The notes under the pieces are model-generated. The model had not been told where the DNA came from. It searched no databases and saw nothing but the letters and a program-made list of their open reading frames with translations. Shown piece after piece: positions 43,150 to 51,353 of a stretch of 64,000 bases of DNA. This stretch comes from Labedella populi. Lineage in GTDB: Bacteria; Actinomycetota; Actinomycetes; Actinomycetales; Microbacteriaceae. The position numbers and the translations under genes are program-made. The DNA lies in the NCBI RefSeq assembly GCF_004078655.1, contig NZ_RZNC01000001.1, positions 62,001 to 126,000 on the forward strand, in the 5' to 3' direction. Numbering within the stretch: the first letter of the stretch is position 1; each line of letters opens with the position of its first letter.

Positions 43150-44337
43150 ATGACACACACGCCCTCGCGGACGAGTCGGTCGCGCGCTGCCGCCACCACG
43201 AGCACGCTCGCGCTCGTCAATCAGACGGCCATTCTCGATGCGTTGAAGACGAGCGGGCCGATGTCGAAGGTGCAGCTGGGTGAGGCGACCGGCCTCAGCC
43301 CCGCCACGGTCAATCGCATCACCGCGGCCCTCATGGCCGACGGACTCGTGGAGCATCGCGGCGTCGAGGCCTCCACCGGCGGGCGCCCCCCGATCGTGCT
43401 CGCATTCGTGGGTAGCGCTCGCGTCGTGGCCGCAGTGCAGATCCATTCCGAGGAAATCACGGGGGCGCTCGTCGACTTCGAGGGCGTCGTCGTGGAGCGC
43501 GTCGACCGGGCGCTGCCTGCTGGCTCCCCGCCGCAGGGTCTGGCCGTCTACCGCTCGGTGCTCGACGAGCTCGAGCGGCTCGGGCGGGAGCGCGGCACTC
43601 CCCCGCTCGCCGTGGGCGTGTCCGTCACCGGCATCGTGACGCCCGACAGCGTCGTATCGGGGCTCGACCCCGCGCGCTGGGCGGAGCTGAACGTCACGGA
43701 CCTCTCCGAGGGGCGCGACGTGGACGTGATCGTGGAGAACGACGCGAACGCGCTCGCGATCGGCGAGCTACACCGTGGGATCGGGCGCGACAGCCCCAAC
43801 TTCGTCACGTTGCTGCTCGAGCGCGGCCTCGGCGCCGGCATCGTCACCAACGGCTCCGTGTACCGCGGCCACAACTCCGCCGCAGGCGAGATCGGCTTCC
43901 TCCTCGTGGAGTCGTCGTCGTTCGGCAAGCGCTTCGAGGAGAGCGGTGACCTCGAGACCCGCCTCGGCGCCGCCACGATCACGCGCCTCGCCGACGAGGA
44001 GGGCATCCCCCATAGCGGCAGCATCGGAGCGATGGAGCTCATCGCTCTCGCCCGCTCCGGCGACGAGCGCGCCCTGCCGCTCGCCAGCCGCGTGCTCGAC
44101 GACGTCGCCCGCGCGGTGGGCGCGATCGCGAGCATCCTCGACCCGCAGACCATCGTCCTCGGTGAGGGGCTCGACCGGGAGAGCGACTTCGTCGCGCCGG
44201 CCCTGCGGTCACGACTGGAGGGGCGGATTCAGCGGGTGCCGGTCATTGCGACCGCGTCACTCGGGGCCGATGCGGTGCTGCTCGGGGCGGCGGAGATGGC
44301 GGTTCGGGCCGCTGGGCGGTATGCGTATTTGGCGTGA
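43150..44337 (+). CDS. ROK family transcriptional regulator
   Basis: A 395-residue protein with an N-terminal winged helix (about 20-80, SKVQLGEATGLSPATVNRIT) and a ROK sugar-binding domain including VENDANALAIGELH and the GHNSAAGEIGF region. The zinc-site Cys cluster of ROK kinases is absent, in line with a regulator. ATG 43150 gives the normal domain start. Divergent position makes it the likely regulator of the amino-sugar operon. Confidence 0.9.
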   Translation: MTHTPSRTSRSRAAATTSTLALVNQTAILDALKTSGPMSKVQLGEATGLSPATVNRITAALMADGLVEHRGVEASTGGRPPIVLAFVGSARVVAAVQIHSEEITGALVDFEGVVVERVDRALPAGSPPQGLAVYRSVLDELERLGRERGTPPLAVGVSVTGIVTPDSVVSGLDPARWAELNVTDLSEGRDVDVIVENDANALAIGELHRGIGRDSPNFVTLLLERGLGAGIVTNGSVYRGHNSAAGEIGFLLVESSSFGKRFEESGDLETRLGAATITRLADEEGIPHSGSIGAMELIALARSGDERALPLASRVLDDVARAVGAIASILDPQTIVLGEGLDRESDFVAPALRSRLEGRIQRVPVIATASLGADAVLLGAAEMAVRAAGRYAYLA

Positions 44338-44574
44338 GTGGAAGCGCTCGCACCCGAACTTCTACGTCCGCTCGGAGTGATCAGCGAGCCGCTCGAGCGC
44401 GCTGAGCGAATCGAGATCGTCCTTCTTCGCATCATCCGTTTCGGCGGCTTCAAGAGACCGACGTCGACCATTCGAACTCTGCGTAGCGCTCGGTGGCTGT
44501 CTGCGAGGCATGAGCCGCTGATATTGAACCTGGCCCGGTGAGGATCCCGCGCTCGTCGAAGGCACTGCCCGGCC

Positions 44575-45005
44575 GACGCCGCCGGTTCGAGGCAACACCG
44601 CAACGGCGTGCACCGCGCAACGGACGCCGCCGGGGTGGCGGTCACGGAAGTGAGCAGCGGAATCGCCCGCGCGCACGCCGCCCAGGTGATGCTCGATCTC
44701 CTCGCCCGCCCCGACCACCCCCGGGCCGTCTACTGCGCAACGGACGAGCAGGCCTACGCGTGCTGTTCGCCTGCCACCGGCTCGGCCTCTCCGTGCCCGA
44801 GCAGGTCGCCGTCACGGGCTTCGACGGCACCGAGCACTCCGCCTACTCCCTCCCTCCCCTCACGACCGTGCGCCAACCGATCCACGACATCGCCCGCCGC
44901 GCCCTCGACATGGTGCGGGGCGCGGACGCCGCGGGATCGCGGCACGAGACGGTGGAGTTCGAGCTCGTGGTTCGGGAGTCGTGCGGGGAGCACGCGGAGC
45001 GGTAG
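44575..45005 (+). pseudogene. Broken LacI family regulator gene
   Basis: The DNA-binding half is missing. One frame encodes HRATDAAGVAVTEVSSGIAR and RPDHPRAVYCATDEQAYA, and after a frameshift near 44757 a second frame continues LFACHRLGLSVPEQVAVTGFDG and PPLTTVRQPIHDIARRALDM, the typical end of LacI sensors. Region 44338-44574 between it and the ROK gene holds nothing I can name. Confidence 0.75.
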
Positions 45006-45036
45006 GAGTTGCGGCGGTAGTGGGCTGTCCCGGACG

Positions 45037-45246
45037 TCAGACGAACGTGGTGATCGCGAAGACGCCGATCACGGCCGAAGCGATGGCGGCGATCAGTGAG
45101 ACGACGCGGAGGACGCGGTGACGCGAGCTCGGGGTGTGCAGGAGCCAGGCGGCGCCGCCGAAGAGCAGGGTGGCGAGGAGGTATGGGATGTAGAGGCCAC
45201 CTCTGGACCTCTGGGGAAACGACTCGACTGTGAACCTAAATCGCAT
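45037..45246 (-). CDS. Small membrane protein, possibly truncated at the island edge
   Basis: A 69-residue frame with two membrane helices (YIPYLLATLLFGGAAWLL and VVSLIAAIASAVIGVFAITTFV). The first 16 residues (MRFRFTVESFPQRSRG) come from lower-G+C DNA and do not look like a natural start, so the gene may have lost its 5' end when the neighbouring island was inserted. Function unknown. Confidence 0.45.
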   Translation of the reverse strand: MRFRFTVESFPQRSRGGLYIPYLLATLLFGGAAWLLHTPSSRHRVLRVVSLIAAIASAVIGVFAITTFV

Positions 45247-45352
45247 CGGCAGGTGATGGAATCCTGCATCGTGAGAACTGCACCTGACAGTGATGCATCA
45301 CTCACACTGAAACGAGGCCATCGACGAGGACTTAGCTGCCCGGGTTCGCGCT

Positions 45353-46276
45353 CTAACGGTCCCCTTTCCGGCGGGTCAGGATCGACGCGCTTCCGTCATC
45401 TAGTTGCTCTAGAGAGGTGCGCTCAGTCGAAACAAACTCGGTAATTGTTGACCAAGTCGCCCACGATTCTGGCTGCTGGCCCTCCAGCGCAGACAGAATG
45501 CGCCCACGGTCGAGGACTAAATGAACGTTGCTTTGAACGGTGTGCCACCACGGGTCACCTGCGGCCATGGCGAACGGAATAGCAAAACCAACAGTCGGGT
45601 CAGTCCCGAGTCGCAACCACTCCCTCCAATGTCCGGGCACAACATCCCGCGGCTTCTTTCGGTACTCGAACTGCACGGTGTTTTGAGCTGCCATAAGAAT
45701 GAATCCCGCACGACCGTCAGGAAAGGGGTTCCAAATGAAGATGTCCACTCCGTCATCGAGGTAGTTGGAAGGAATCTCATCGTCACGAACCGGGATGCCC
45801 AGCTGCAATGCGAGCCAGGCCACCGCATCAGGGAAGCCCGAAGGGCGACTATTTCGTGGCGGCCAACCAAATTGGACACTTTTTGCCCCAACGCCCATCT
45901 TTGCAAGGAATGCTCGCTCCGCGATGTCGTCGAATATCGGGTCGGAACGGGGATAGTCCTTATCCCGACGAAGGCGACTTCCCTTCAACGACAGAATGAC
46001 CAACGTGGAGTAGAGGTCCGCCCCGCCGTCGCGGGAAAACGCTATGCCTCGGTCTTCTACCCTGAAGGGGTACAGATCACCGAACTGGCGGGTGCGTCGC
46101 TCGACTTCCGCCAAGAGGTCTTCGATCTCCGCTTCAGTCGGCTGGTTTCCGGACGGAAATAGTCCAAGCATTTCGACGGCGCTGAGATAGTCGTCGTCTC
46201 CGACGATCAACGAAGCCTCAGCAAACTCCGCGAGTGTATGCGGGTCGTAGTCGGCCGGGGCAGCAAGCTGAGTCAC
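45353..46276 (-). CDS. Unknown protein with PD-(D/E)XK nuclease-like motif, partner of ParB-like gene
   Basis: A 307-residue protein of no firmly known family. The segment DDGVDIFIWNPFPDGRAGF, followed by ILMAAQN, resembles the D-G-x-D ... G-Q core of restriction-endonuclease-like proteins whose metal site uses Gln in place of Glu-x-Lys; this is a motif-level similarity only. Two Trp-rich segments follow (GHWREWLRLG, DPWWHTVQ). GTG 46276 overlaps the stop of the ParB-like gene (GTGA), so the two are translated together. The longer frame upstream lies inside the partner gene. Confidence 0.7.
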   Translation of the reverse strand: MTQLAAPADYDPHTLAEFAEASLIVGDDDYLSAVEMLGLFPSGNQPTEAEIEDLLAEVERRTRQFGDLYPFRVEDRGIAFSRDGGADLYSTLVILSLKGSRLRRDKDYPRSDPIFDDIAERAFLAKMGVGAKSVQFGWPPRNSRPSGFPDAVAWLALQLGIPVRDDEIPSNYLDDGVDIFIWNPFPDGRAGFILMAAQNTVQFEYRKKPRDVVPGHWREWLRLGTDPTVGFAIPFAMAAGDPWWHTVQSNVHLVLDRGRILSALEGQQPESWATWSTITEFVSTERTSLEQLDDGSASILTRRKGDR

Positions 46277-46308
46277 TGGCCCTGGCCCTGGCCCTTCCTG
46301 AGTGACTC
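46270..46308 (-). promoter_or_regulatory. Stem-loop over the ParB-like/nuclease-like gene overlap
   Basis: GAGTCACT (46270-46277) and AGTGACTC (46301-46308) are inverse to each other and enclose the GTGA overlap and a repetitive loop. In the mRNA this would hide the start codon of the second gene until ribosomes translating the first gene open it, giving strict coupling. Confidence 0.4.
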
Positions 46309-47355
46309 TATAGAGCCGATGTGTGTCTCTAGATCGCTCCTCAGACCGCTCCACAGGGCCTCAGAAATCTCCTCTTGCTCCAGAGCGGCGATCTTAGTCA
46401 ACTCACGATTGATTCTTCCTACCGAGGTCGAGAACTGATCCGCGACGTCAGCCATGGCTTCTAGCGCATCAGACAGCACACCGGTCCGTTCCAAGACCTC
46501 CGTCGCTCCGGCGTGCCCTAAAGCCTTCGCAAGATCTCCCAACTGACGACTATCTGTGATGACCTTCCCCTCTCCCTTCGGGCCACCGAAGATCCAGAGG
46601 AGCAATTGCTCCACCTGATCTCGCCGTTCGTCGGGAACCGGATAGTAATTTGGGTCGGTATATCTAGGCGCCTTGGCACCGATGTATGCCTGAACCGCTC
46701 GGCGAGACATCGCATTGCTAAACACACCGAAAGCGGACCTGGCTCTCGACGTGTCAAGTCCAAACTCGTGGTCAGCCTGTTCAAGGATGTCGTAGTCGCG
46801 ATACATCGCCTTTACTTCAGTGGAGCTACGCCCCACGAGGTTTGCGACGTAGTCGAGGTCTTGGCTCTGCTCACCAACGAGCCGGGCGATGTACCTCGCC
46901 TGTGCGTGAGGGTCCCACGGTTCGATACCTGAGATATGCCGAAACCCAAGCAGCGGAGCAACGGTGGATTCATCGTCGACCACCAGAACCGGCAACGTGT
47001 CAGGTAGCCGGGCCGGCGGTAGCTTCTTCCAGCCCTTGTTCTCCTTGGCGAAGGACGCCCGAAGATCGGGGTCAGCAAGGCCTTTGAGAGCTGTAAGGCG
47101 CCGGTTGCCTTCAATCACGCGGAATGAGTCGCCATGTGGAACCGCGATAAGGGGCTCGCTCATGAAGTATTCATGACGCGCGATGCTCTCCGCGATGCTC
47201 AGAGGGTCATAGTGGCGATTGATGAAATGTGCGAGTTCCGACTGGGTTCGTTCATCCCCTTGCATTGACTGGGGAAGTCGCGGGTTGTTCCAGTCCAACA
47301 ACAGATCGGAAAGCAAGAGATTTCTCAGTACACCAGTACTCGCGATAGACGCCAC
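46273..47355 (-). CDS. ParB/Srx-fold protein
   Basis: A 360-residue protein. The N-terminal ParB-like domain (about 10-110) has DWNNPRLPQSM, the MSEPLIAVPHG strand and the RVIEGNRRLTALKG box II, in which the GNRR motif binds nucleotide in ParB relatives. A helical region with a helix-turn-helix-like segment (YVANLVGRSSTEVKAMYRDY) follows. It is not next to parA or an origin, so a partition role is unlikely. The end is a GQGQGQ repeat coded by CCTGGC-type repeats. GTG 47355 is the likely start. Confidence 0.8.
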   Translation of the reverse strand: MASIASTGVLRNLLLSDLLLDWNNPRLPQSMQGDERTQSELAHFINRHYDPLSIAESIARHEYFMSEPLIAVPHGDSFRVIEGNRRLTALKGLADPDLRASFAKENKGWKKLPPARLPDTLPVLVVDDESTVAPLLGFRHISGIEPWDPHAQARYIARLVGEQSQDLDYVANLVGRSSTEVKAMYRDYDILEQADHEFGLDTSRARSAFGVFSNAMSRRAVQAYIGAKAPRYTDPNYYPVPDERRDQVEQLLLWIFGGPKGEGKVITDSRQLGDLAKALGHAGATEVLERTGVLSDALEAMADVADQFSTSVGRINRELTKIAALEQEEISEALWSGLRSDLETHIGSIESLRKGQGQGQ

Positions 47356-47935
47356 CCGCCCAGGTTAGCCTCCGAGCAGGTGTTGCCTCTCTCCCCCACG
47401 TGGGCCTGCTCCGACGTGTCGGCCGCGGACCGCGAGCCACGCATCCCTTCCTTTGGGTAAGCGATGTACGGCCTAAGCAGGGATGCGCATGGTAATCGCA
47501 GACTTGCGCTGCGTCGCGATCAGAGTCGCCGTGGATTCGTCGGATGACTCCTCCCACCCCTGGAACGTGCGTCGCATTGCCAGTACGGTCACGAAGTTGC
47601 ACCGGACGGCCGGATGCTGTGCAATGCGCTGTCACCCGGCCGAGCAAGCATGTCTGTTGGGTTCCCCGACCTGAGCAAACCACGCCGCAGCGACACGTAG
47701 TTAAGCATCGTCGACGAGATCCCCGACACGACATCGACGGACGATTCGCTGAACCCGATGATCTAGCGCACATTGCCTGCCGACCCGTCGGAGCCGGCTA
47801 CGGCCCCCCCCCTAGAGCCACCCAGCCATGTAGCCGGCTTGCGGATGTGGGTGTCGATTCGGATGCGTCCGCAGTCGGGTGGCCCCAGACCTCCGGGCCC
47901 AGGTCAAGGGCTTCGTATGGGCCTAGGCTCTAGCT
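47356..47935. other. 580-bp gap with no supported gene
   Basis: Open frames here have poor composition and overlap each other in several frames. No RNA gene, repeat or transposase fragment is recognised. It must carry the promoter of the ParB-like operon (minus) near its left end and that of the 93-residue protein (plus) near its right end. Confidence 0.5.
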
Positions 47936-48217
47936 ATGGCACGCATAGCCCGATTTCTTGACGGGACCCAGGACGTTCGCGCACATCGAACTGAGGTGGA
48001 CTGCTTTGTCCAAGTGGTAGGTCAAGCTCAAAGTTCCGAACTGCTTGCTCATCTCAGCACGTTCGGATCGACCGACCGAGAATCCCCTCCGAAGAGCAGC
48101 CAGTCCATTCAACTCGACAAATCAGCGGCGAAAGAACTGGTCACGAGACTGATGGGAATCTTCGGATCGGATTTCTTGGACGAAGTGCCTGCAAGCGGAC
48201 CTTCAGATCCTAGGTAG
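47936..48217 (+). CDS. Small hypothetical island protein (93 aa)
   Basis: A 93-residue protein beginning MARIARFLDGTQDVRAHRTE and ending with a helix (KSAAKELVTRLMGIFGSDFLDE). The sequence has a folded look and contains one Cys. It is the only plus-strand gene of the island; its last 8 bases overlap the 3' end of the convergent DUF4420 gene. It may be a small regulator or accessory factor of the restriction-like module. No family is recognised. Confidence 0.55.
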   Translation: MARIARFLDGTQDVRAHRTEVDCFVQVVGQAQSSELLAHLSTFGSTDRESPPKSSQSIQLDKSAAKELVTRLMGIFGSDFLDEVPASGPSDPR

Positions 48218-49232
48218 GAGCACCGAGTTGCCCTGGTCCGAAGCCATACGGCGCTTCAAACTCGCTAAGAGACATTCCGTGGATATCTGTCAAATCGACG
48301 GAGAACTGGATACGCACAACTTGCGGCGGTAGCGGCTCCTGAATAGTGGGTGAGGGAACGTCCCTCATAGAGAAGATCCGGACCCCTGCGATGCCGGCGT
48401 CGACGTCCACCGTTCGAGCGAGAACGTCGTCGAGTGAGTTCCCGCATGTGGCTCCGAGCACGTCCCAGAGCTTGAGTTGGAGCGCTGCGCCGTCAAGCCT
48501 GTCGACTACCTCACGGACCAAAGACGCCACTGTTCGACCTGACTGAGAAAACGTCACGGGAACTGATGCCAGTAACTGACTATGAGCCCCCGTTCCCAAC
48601 GACTGCATCAGGGACAGGGTGTGAAGGCGCTTCGCGCTCCGGGCGGCCTTCACCTCGACAGACAAGGAAGGGGTCTGAAACTCGAAGTCGATCACATCGT
48701 TCGGGTTACTGTGCCATGCGCTCACCCAAGACTTGGGGTCTCCGCTGGCGGCAATCACCATCAATTCCCCGCAGATACCAACTACATCGGTATCCACCCT
48801 TTGTTGTAACTGCCAGAAAAGCGCGGCCCAGGCATCGATATTGGACGCGACATCTCGTTCCGTAGTCGACCCGGCAAGAGACTGAAGCATCGACGAACAC
48901 ATCGACGCGAACACGTCTGCCTGGGCAGACTCTGTCGAGGTGCATTGGATGACTGTAACTCGCAACATTTCGGTTCCAGACACCGAGATGAGTCCACACT
49001 GCCTTCCGAAATCGACCGAAAGTGACGCCAGCCTTACTGGAGCTGGTGGGACGTTGCTCTTTTTCGGAACCAGAATCAGCGCAAGCTTTCCCTCATTCGA
49101 TACTCCAAGGAACATCCGGAGGCTTGAATTAAGTTGTTCCTCGACAAAGTACCCAACGTCACTTCCGCCCGCCTCTCCCGCGGCGCGTGCCTGTAGGTCC
49201 TGAAAGACCCCTTTGACGGCGCTCGCAATCAT
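48210..49232 (-). CDS. DUF4420 PD-(D/E)XK motif protein
   Basis: A 340-residue protein with the nuclease-like core D182FEFQTPSLSVE193VK195, preceded by a helix with E156 (GICGELMVI), as in the DUF4420 family of PD-(D/E)XK proteins. It is the predicted DNA-cutting part of the four-gene system. ATG 49232 overlaps the Z1 gene stop (ATGA); ATG 49256 eight codons upstream is an alternative. Confidence 0.82.
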   Translation of the reverse strand: MIASAVKGVFQDLQARAAGEAGGSDVGYFVEEQLNSSLRMFLGVSNEGKLALILVPKKSNVPPAPVRLASLSVDFGRQCGLISVSGTEMLRVTVIQCTSTESAQADVFASMCSSMLQSLAGSTTERDVASNIDAWAALFWQLQQRVDTDVVGICGELMVIAASGDPKSWVSAWHSNPNDVIDFEFQTPSLSVEVKAARSAKRLHTLSLMQSLGTGAHSQLLASVPVTFSQSGRTVASLVREVVDRLDGAALQLKLWDVLGATCGNSLDDVLARTVDVDAGIAGVRIFSMRDVPSPTIQEPLPPQVVRIQFSVDLTDIHGMSLSEFEAPYGFGPGQLGAPT

Positions 49233-51346
49233 GTCGATTGATCCTCGAGTAGCCATCCGCCGGCTAATCGCTCTGGAATCCAGACAGCCGGGACAACCAT
49301 TGAGGCGTACGGCGCCGCACCCTTTTTCTCGCACACCCCGAAAGTGTGGACTTGCATCGTGATGAAAGCATCGTCGAATATTGCTCGGTCGCCAGGGTAG
49401 GACCTGTTTCGGCCTTGAAAAGGTTGCACCTGGCCCGCAGCGGTTACCGTGCGAATACTCTCCTCCCCAGGCCTCATGAAGAGCACGCGCACCTCCTCCG
49501 CCGCGTCATCGGACATTCCAGCCAGCTGAAGTTTGAGTCCTCTTACACTCGGGTGAAGTGAGCGACCCGCGCTAGGAATGCTCTCCAGGAACTCAAGCGC
49601 CCGTGCCGCCGAGATGGTGGACATTTGATGTCCATATTCGCTTGTCACGCACTCGACGCTGCTCTTCAGAAGATCCATCTGCCGGATAGCCTCGTCCCCG
49701 AGGTCACTATCTGAAACGGGTGTCGTGTCGAGTATCCATCGCTCCCCCGCATTCACTCTCACCGTTGGGATGGAAATGACTGATTGCCGGGTCGGTTTCA
49801 TCGAGGGATCAAGGTAGAACTGTCGCTCCCAGTCGCGCAGTGTGGAGGTCCCCTGCTCGATCGATCTCAAGCTCGAGAGCATGTGTTTCTCGTGCTCGAC
49901 GTATCTTTCGAAGGCGTCGCGGAGCGACGGGTCCAGATAGACACGACACTGGCCGAAGAACGATCGCTTGTAGCCGAAAAATCGCGCTCTCTGCTGGATC
50001 GAATCGGCGTTCCACAGTCCCGGACCTCGTGGCATGTAGGTGACTGCCAGACCCTCGACCGTGAATCCGCGATCGAGCGCTTGCCCACCCACGAGTACGT
50101 ATGATTTTGTCTCGTCCCAATCGATGACCGGCGTCTTCGTCTCGCGCGAATTCATCTCGACTACCTGGAGATTACGGAGTACGAACGGGAGATTGCGCCA
50201 GCAGGATTCGAAGTTGGTGATGCTCGCATCGGATCGTTCAAGGGAGTTCCAGCTCGATTCAAACTGCGCGCGAAGCGGGTCGGTGTCGCTGGGGTCCTGC
50301 AATGCGGCTTGCCAGAGATTGATGACCGAGGTAATCCACCTCACGAACGACGCGTGGGGAGCTGTGACTCGCGAGGGGTGCACAAGCATCGAGCGCGTCT
50401 CGGGTCGCCCTGACGCAAGAACATGCGCCCCGCCCAATACGAACAAGCGCAAACTCGCTATCAACGACTCGGGCGGAGGGCCATGTGGGTCGTTGGCCAT
50501 CTCAAGATCCTCGGACCCTATTACCTCCACCTGCTCGATGGACCGCGAGGCGAAATAGTCGGATCCACCTACATAGGCTTTCCCAGGCTCAATCACTTTG
50601 ACGAAATCAGGCGACAATACGTCGTTGATCGTTACCAGTAGCGGCGCCTGCGGGGTCGCAGTGTACTGCAGGTAGGCATGGTGGGGGAACTTCGATCTCA
50701 GGTCAACTAGCTGTCGATACGTGGCCGACTGCTTGTTGCGCTTGTGCAGCGTGTTGAGGCTTGCCTGATCCGCCTCGTCGTCGATGATGAGGACTTTCAG
50801 CCCGCCCCAGTCAATGTCATTGCAAGCGGAAATGAAGTTGTCGATTCGGCCGTGGTGCTTCAGCAAAAGGCACACCGTCGTCTTCTTCAGAATCGCCGGA
50901 GTTTCCGGATCATGCCAGTTCTCCCTCACGGCCCTGAGGGCGGTAGCATCGCTCGGATCGCTACCCGCGTTGACGAGGAAGTTCCAGCCATGGCTGTCCG
51001 CAGCGGTCAAGTCTCCTCGCAGCCGCTTCACGCCCTGATCGAGGAGCGGTGTCGATATGCCGGAGACGACAATCACTAACGCGAACCCGTTGTCGCGAGC
51101 CAACGCGATGACGCTTTCGTAGGAGAGCGTCTTGCCCGATTGGACACGCCCCACAACTAGACCTGTGCGACCACTTACAGATTCCGCCCCCACCTGCGCG
51201 TCTCGGAGTATCTGAACCGCGTCACCAGTAAGAGTTGCACGCGACTCCTCCGGAGCTACCCGATTCAGAAAGCCCGTGAACGTTGGCCCCACGGTCACGC
51301 TGTCGTCCGGCTGACTCTCCAGCTCGAGAAATGCGCCAGATGTCAT
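49229..51346 (-). CDS. Z1-domain SF2-like helicase/ATPase
   Basis: A 705-residue protein with P-loop GRVQSGKT (residues 66-73), Walker B DDEAD (189-193) and a YTATP motif (228-232), followed by the Z1 domain with GGQALDRGFTVEGLAVTY and QQRARFFGY. Z1 proteins are known from restriction-like systems next to MutL/MORC-type ATPases and nucleases, where they are thought to remodel or translocate DNA. It starts 7 bp after the stop of the GHKL ATPase gene. Confidence 0.88.
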   Translation of the reverse strand: MTSGAFLELESQPDDSVTVGPTFTGFLNRVAPEESRATLTGDAVQILRDAQVGAESVSGRTGLVVGRVQSGKTLSYESVIALARDNGFALVIVVSGISTPLLDQGVKRLRGDLTAADSHGWNFLVNAGSDPSDATALRAVRENWHDPETPAILKKTTVCLLLKHHGRIDNFISACNDIDWGGLKVLIIDDEADQASLNTLHKRNKQSATYRQLVDLRSKFPHHAYLQYTATPQAPLLVTINDVLSPDFVKVIEPGKAYVGGSDYFASRSIEQVEVIGSEDLEMANDPHGPPPESLIASLRLFVLGGAHVLASGRPETRSMLVHPSRVTAPHASFVRWITSVINLWQAALQDPSDTDPLRAQFESSWNSLERSDASITNFESCWRNLPFVLRNLQVVEMNSRETKTPVIDWDETKSYVLVGGQALDRGFTVEGLAVTYMPRGPGLWNADSIQQRARFFGYKRSFFGQCRVYLDPSLRDAFERYVEHEKHMLSSLRSIEQGTSTLRDWERQFYLDPSMKPTRQSVISIPTVRVNAGERWILDTTPVSDSDLGDEAIRQMDLLKSSVECVTSEYGHQMSTISAARALEFLESIPSAGRSLHPSVRGLKLQLAGMSDDAAEEVRVLFMRPGEESIRTVTAAGQVQPFQGRNRSYPGDRAIFDDAFITMQVHTFGVCEKKGAAPYASMVVPAVWIPERLAGGWLLEDQST

Positions 51347-51353
51347 CTGTCCC

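Noticed and set aside
46273-47355. Chromosome or plasmid partition system
   Set aside because: The ParB-like protein has no parA neighbour and no parS-like repeats are visible; the coupled partner is nuclease-like.
47252-47773. 173-residue minus-strand open frame
   Set aside because: Overlaps the start of the ParB-like gene and has a random-looking Arg/Cys/Thr-rich composition without domain.
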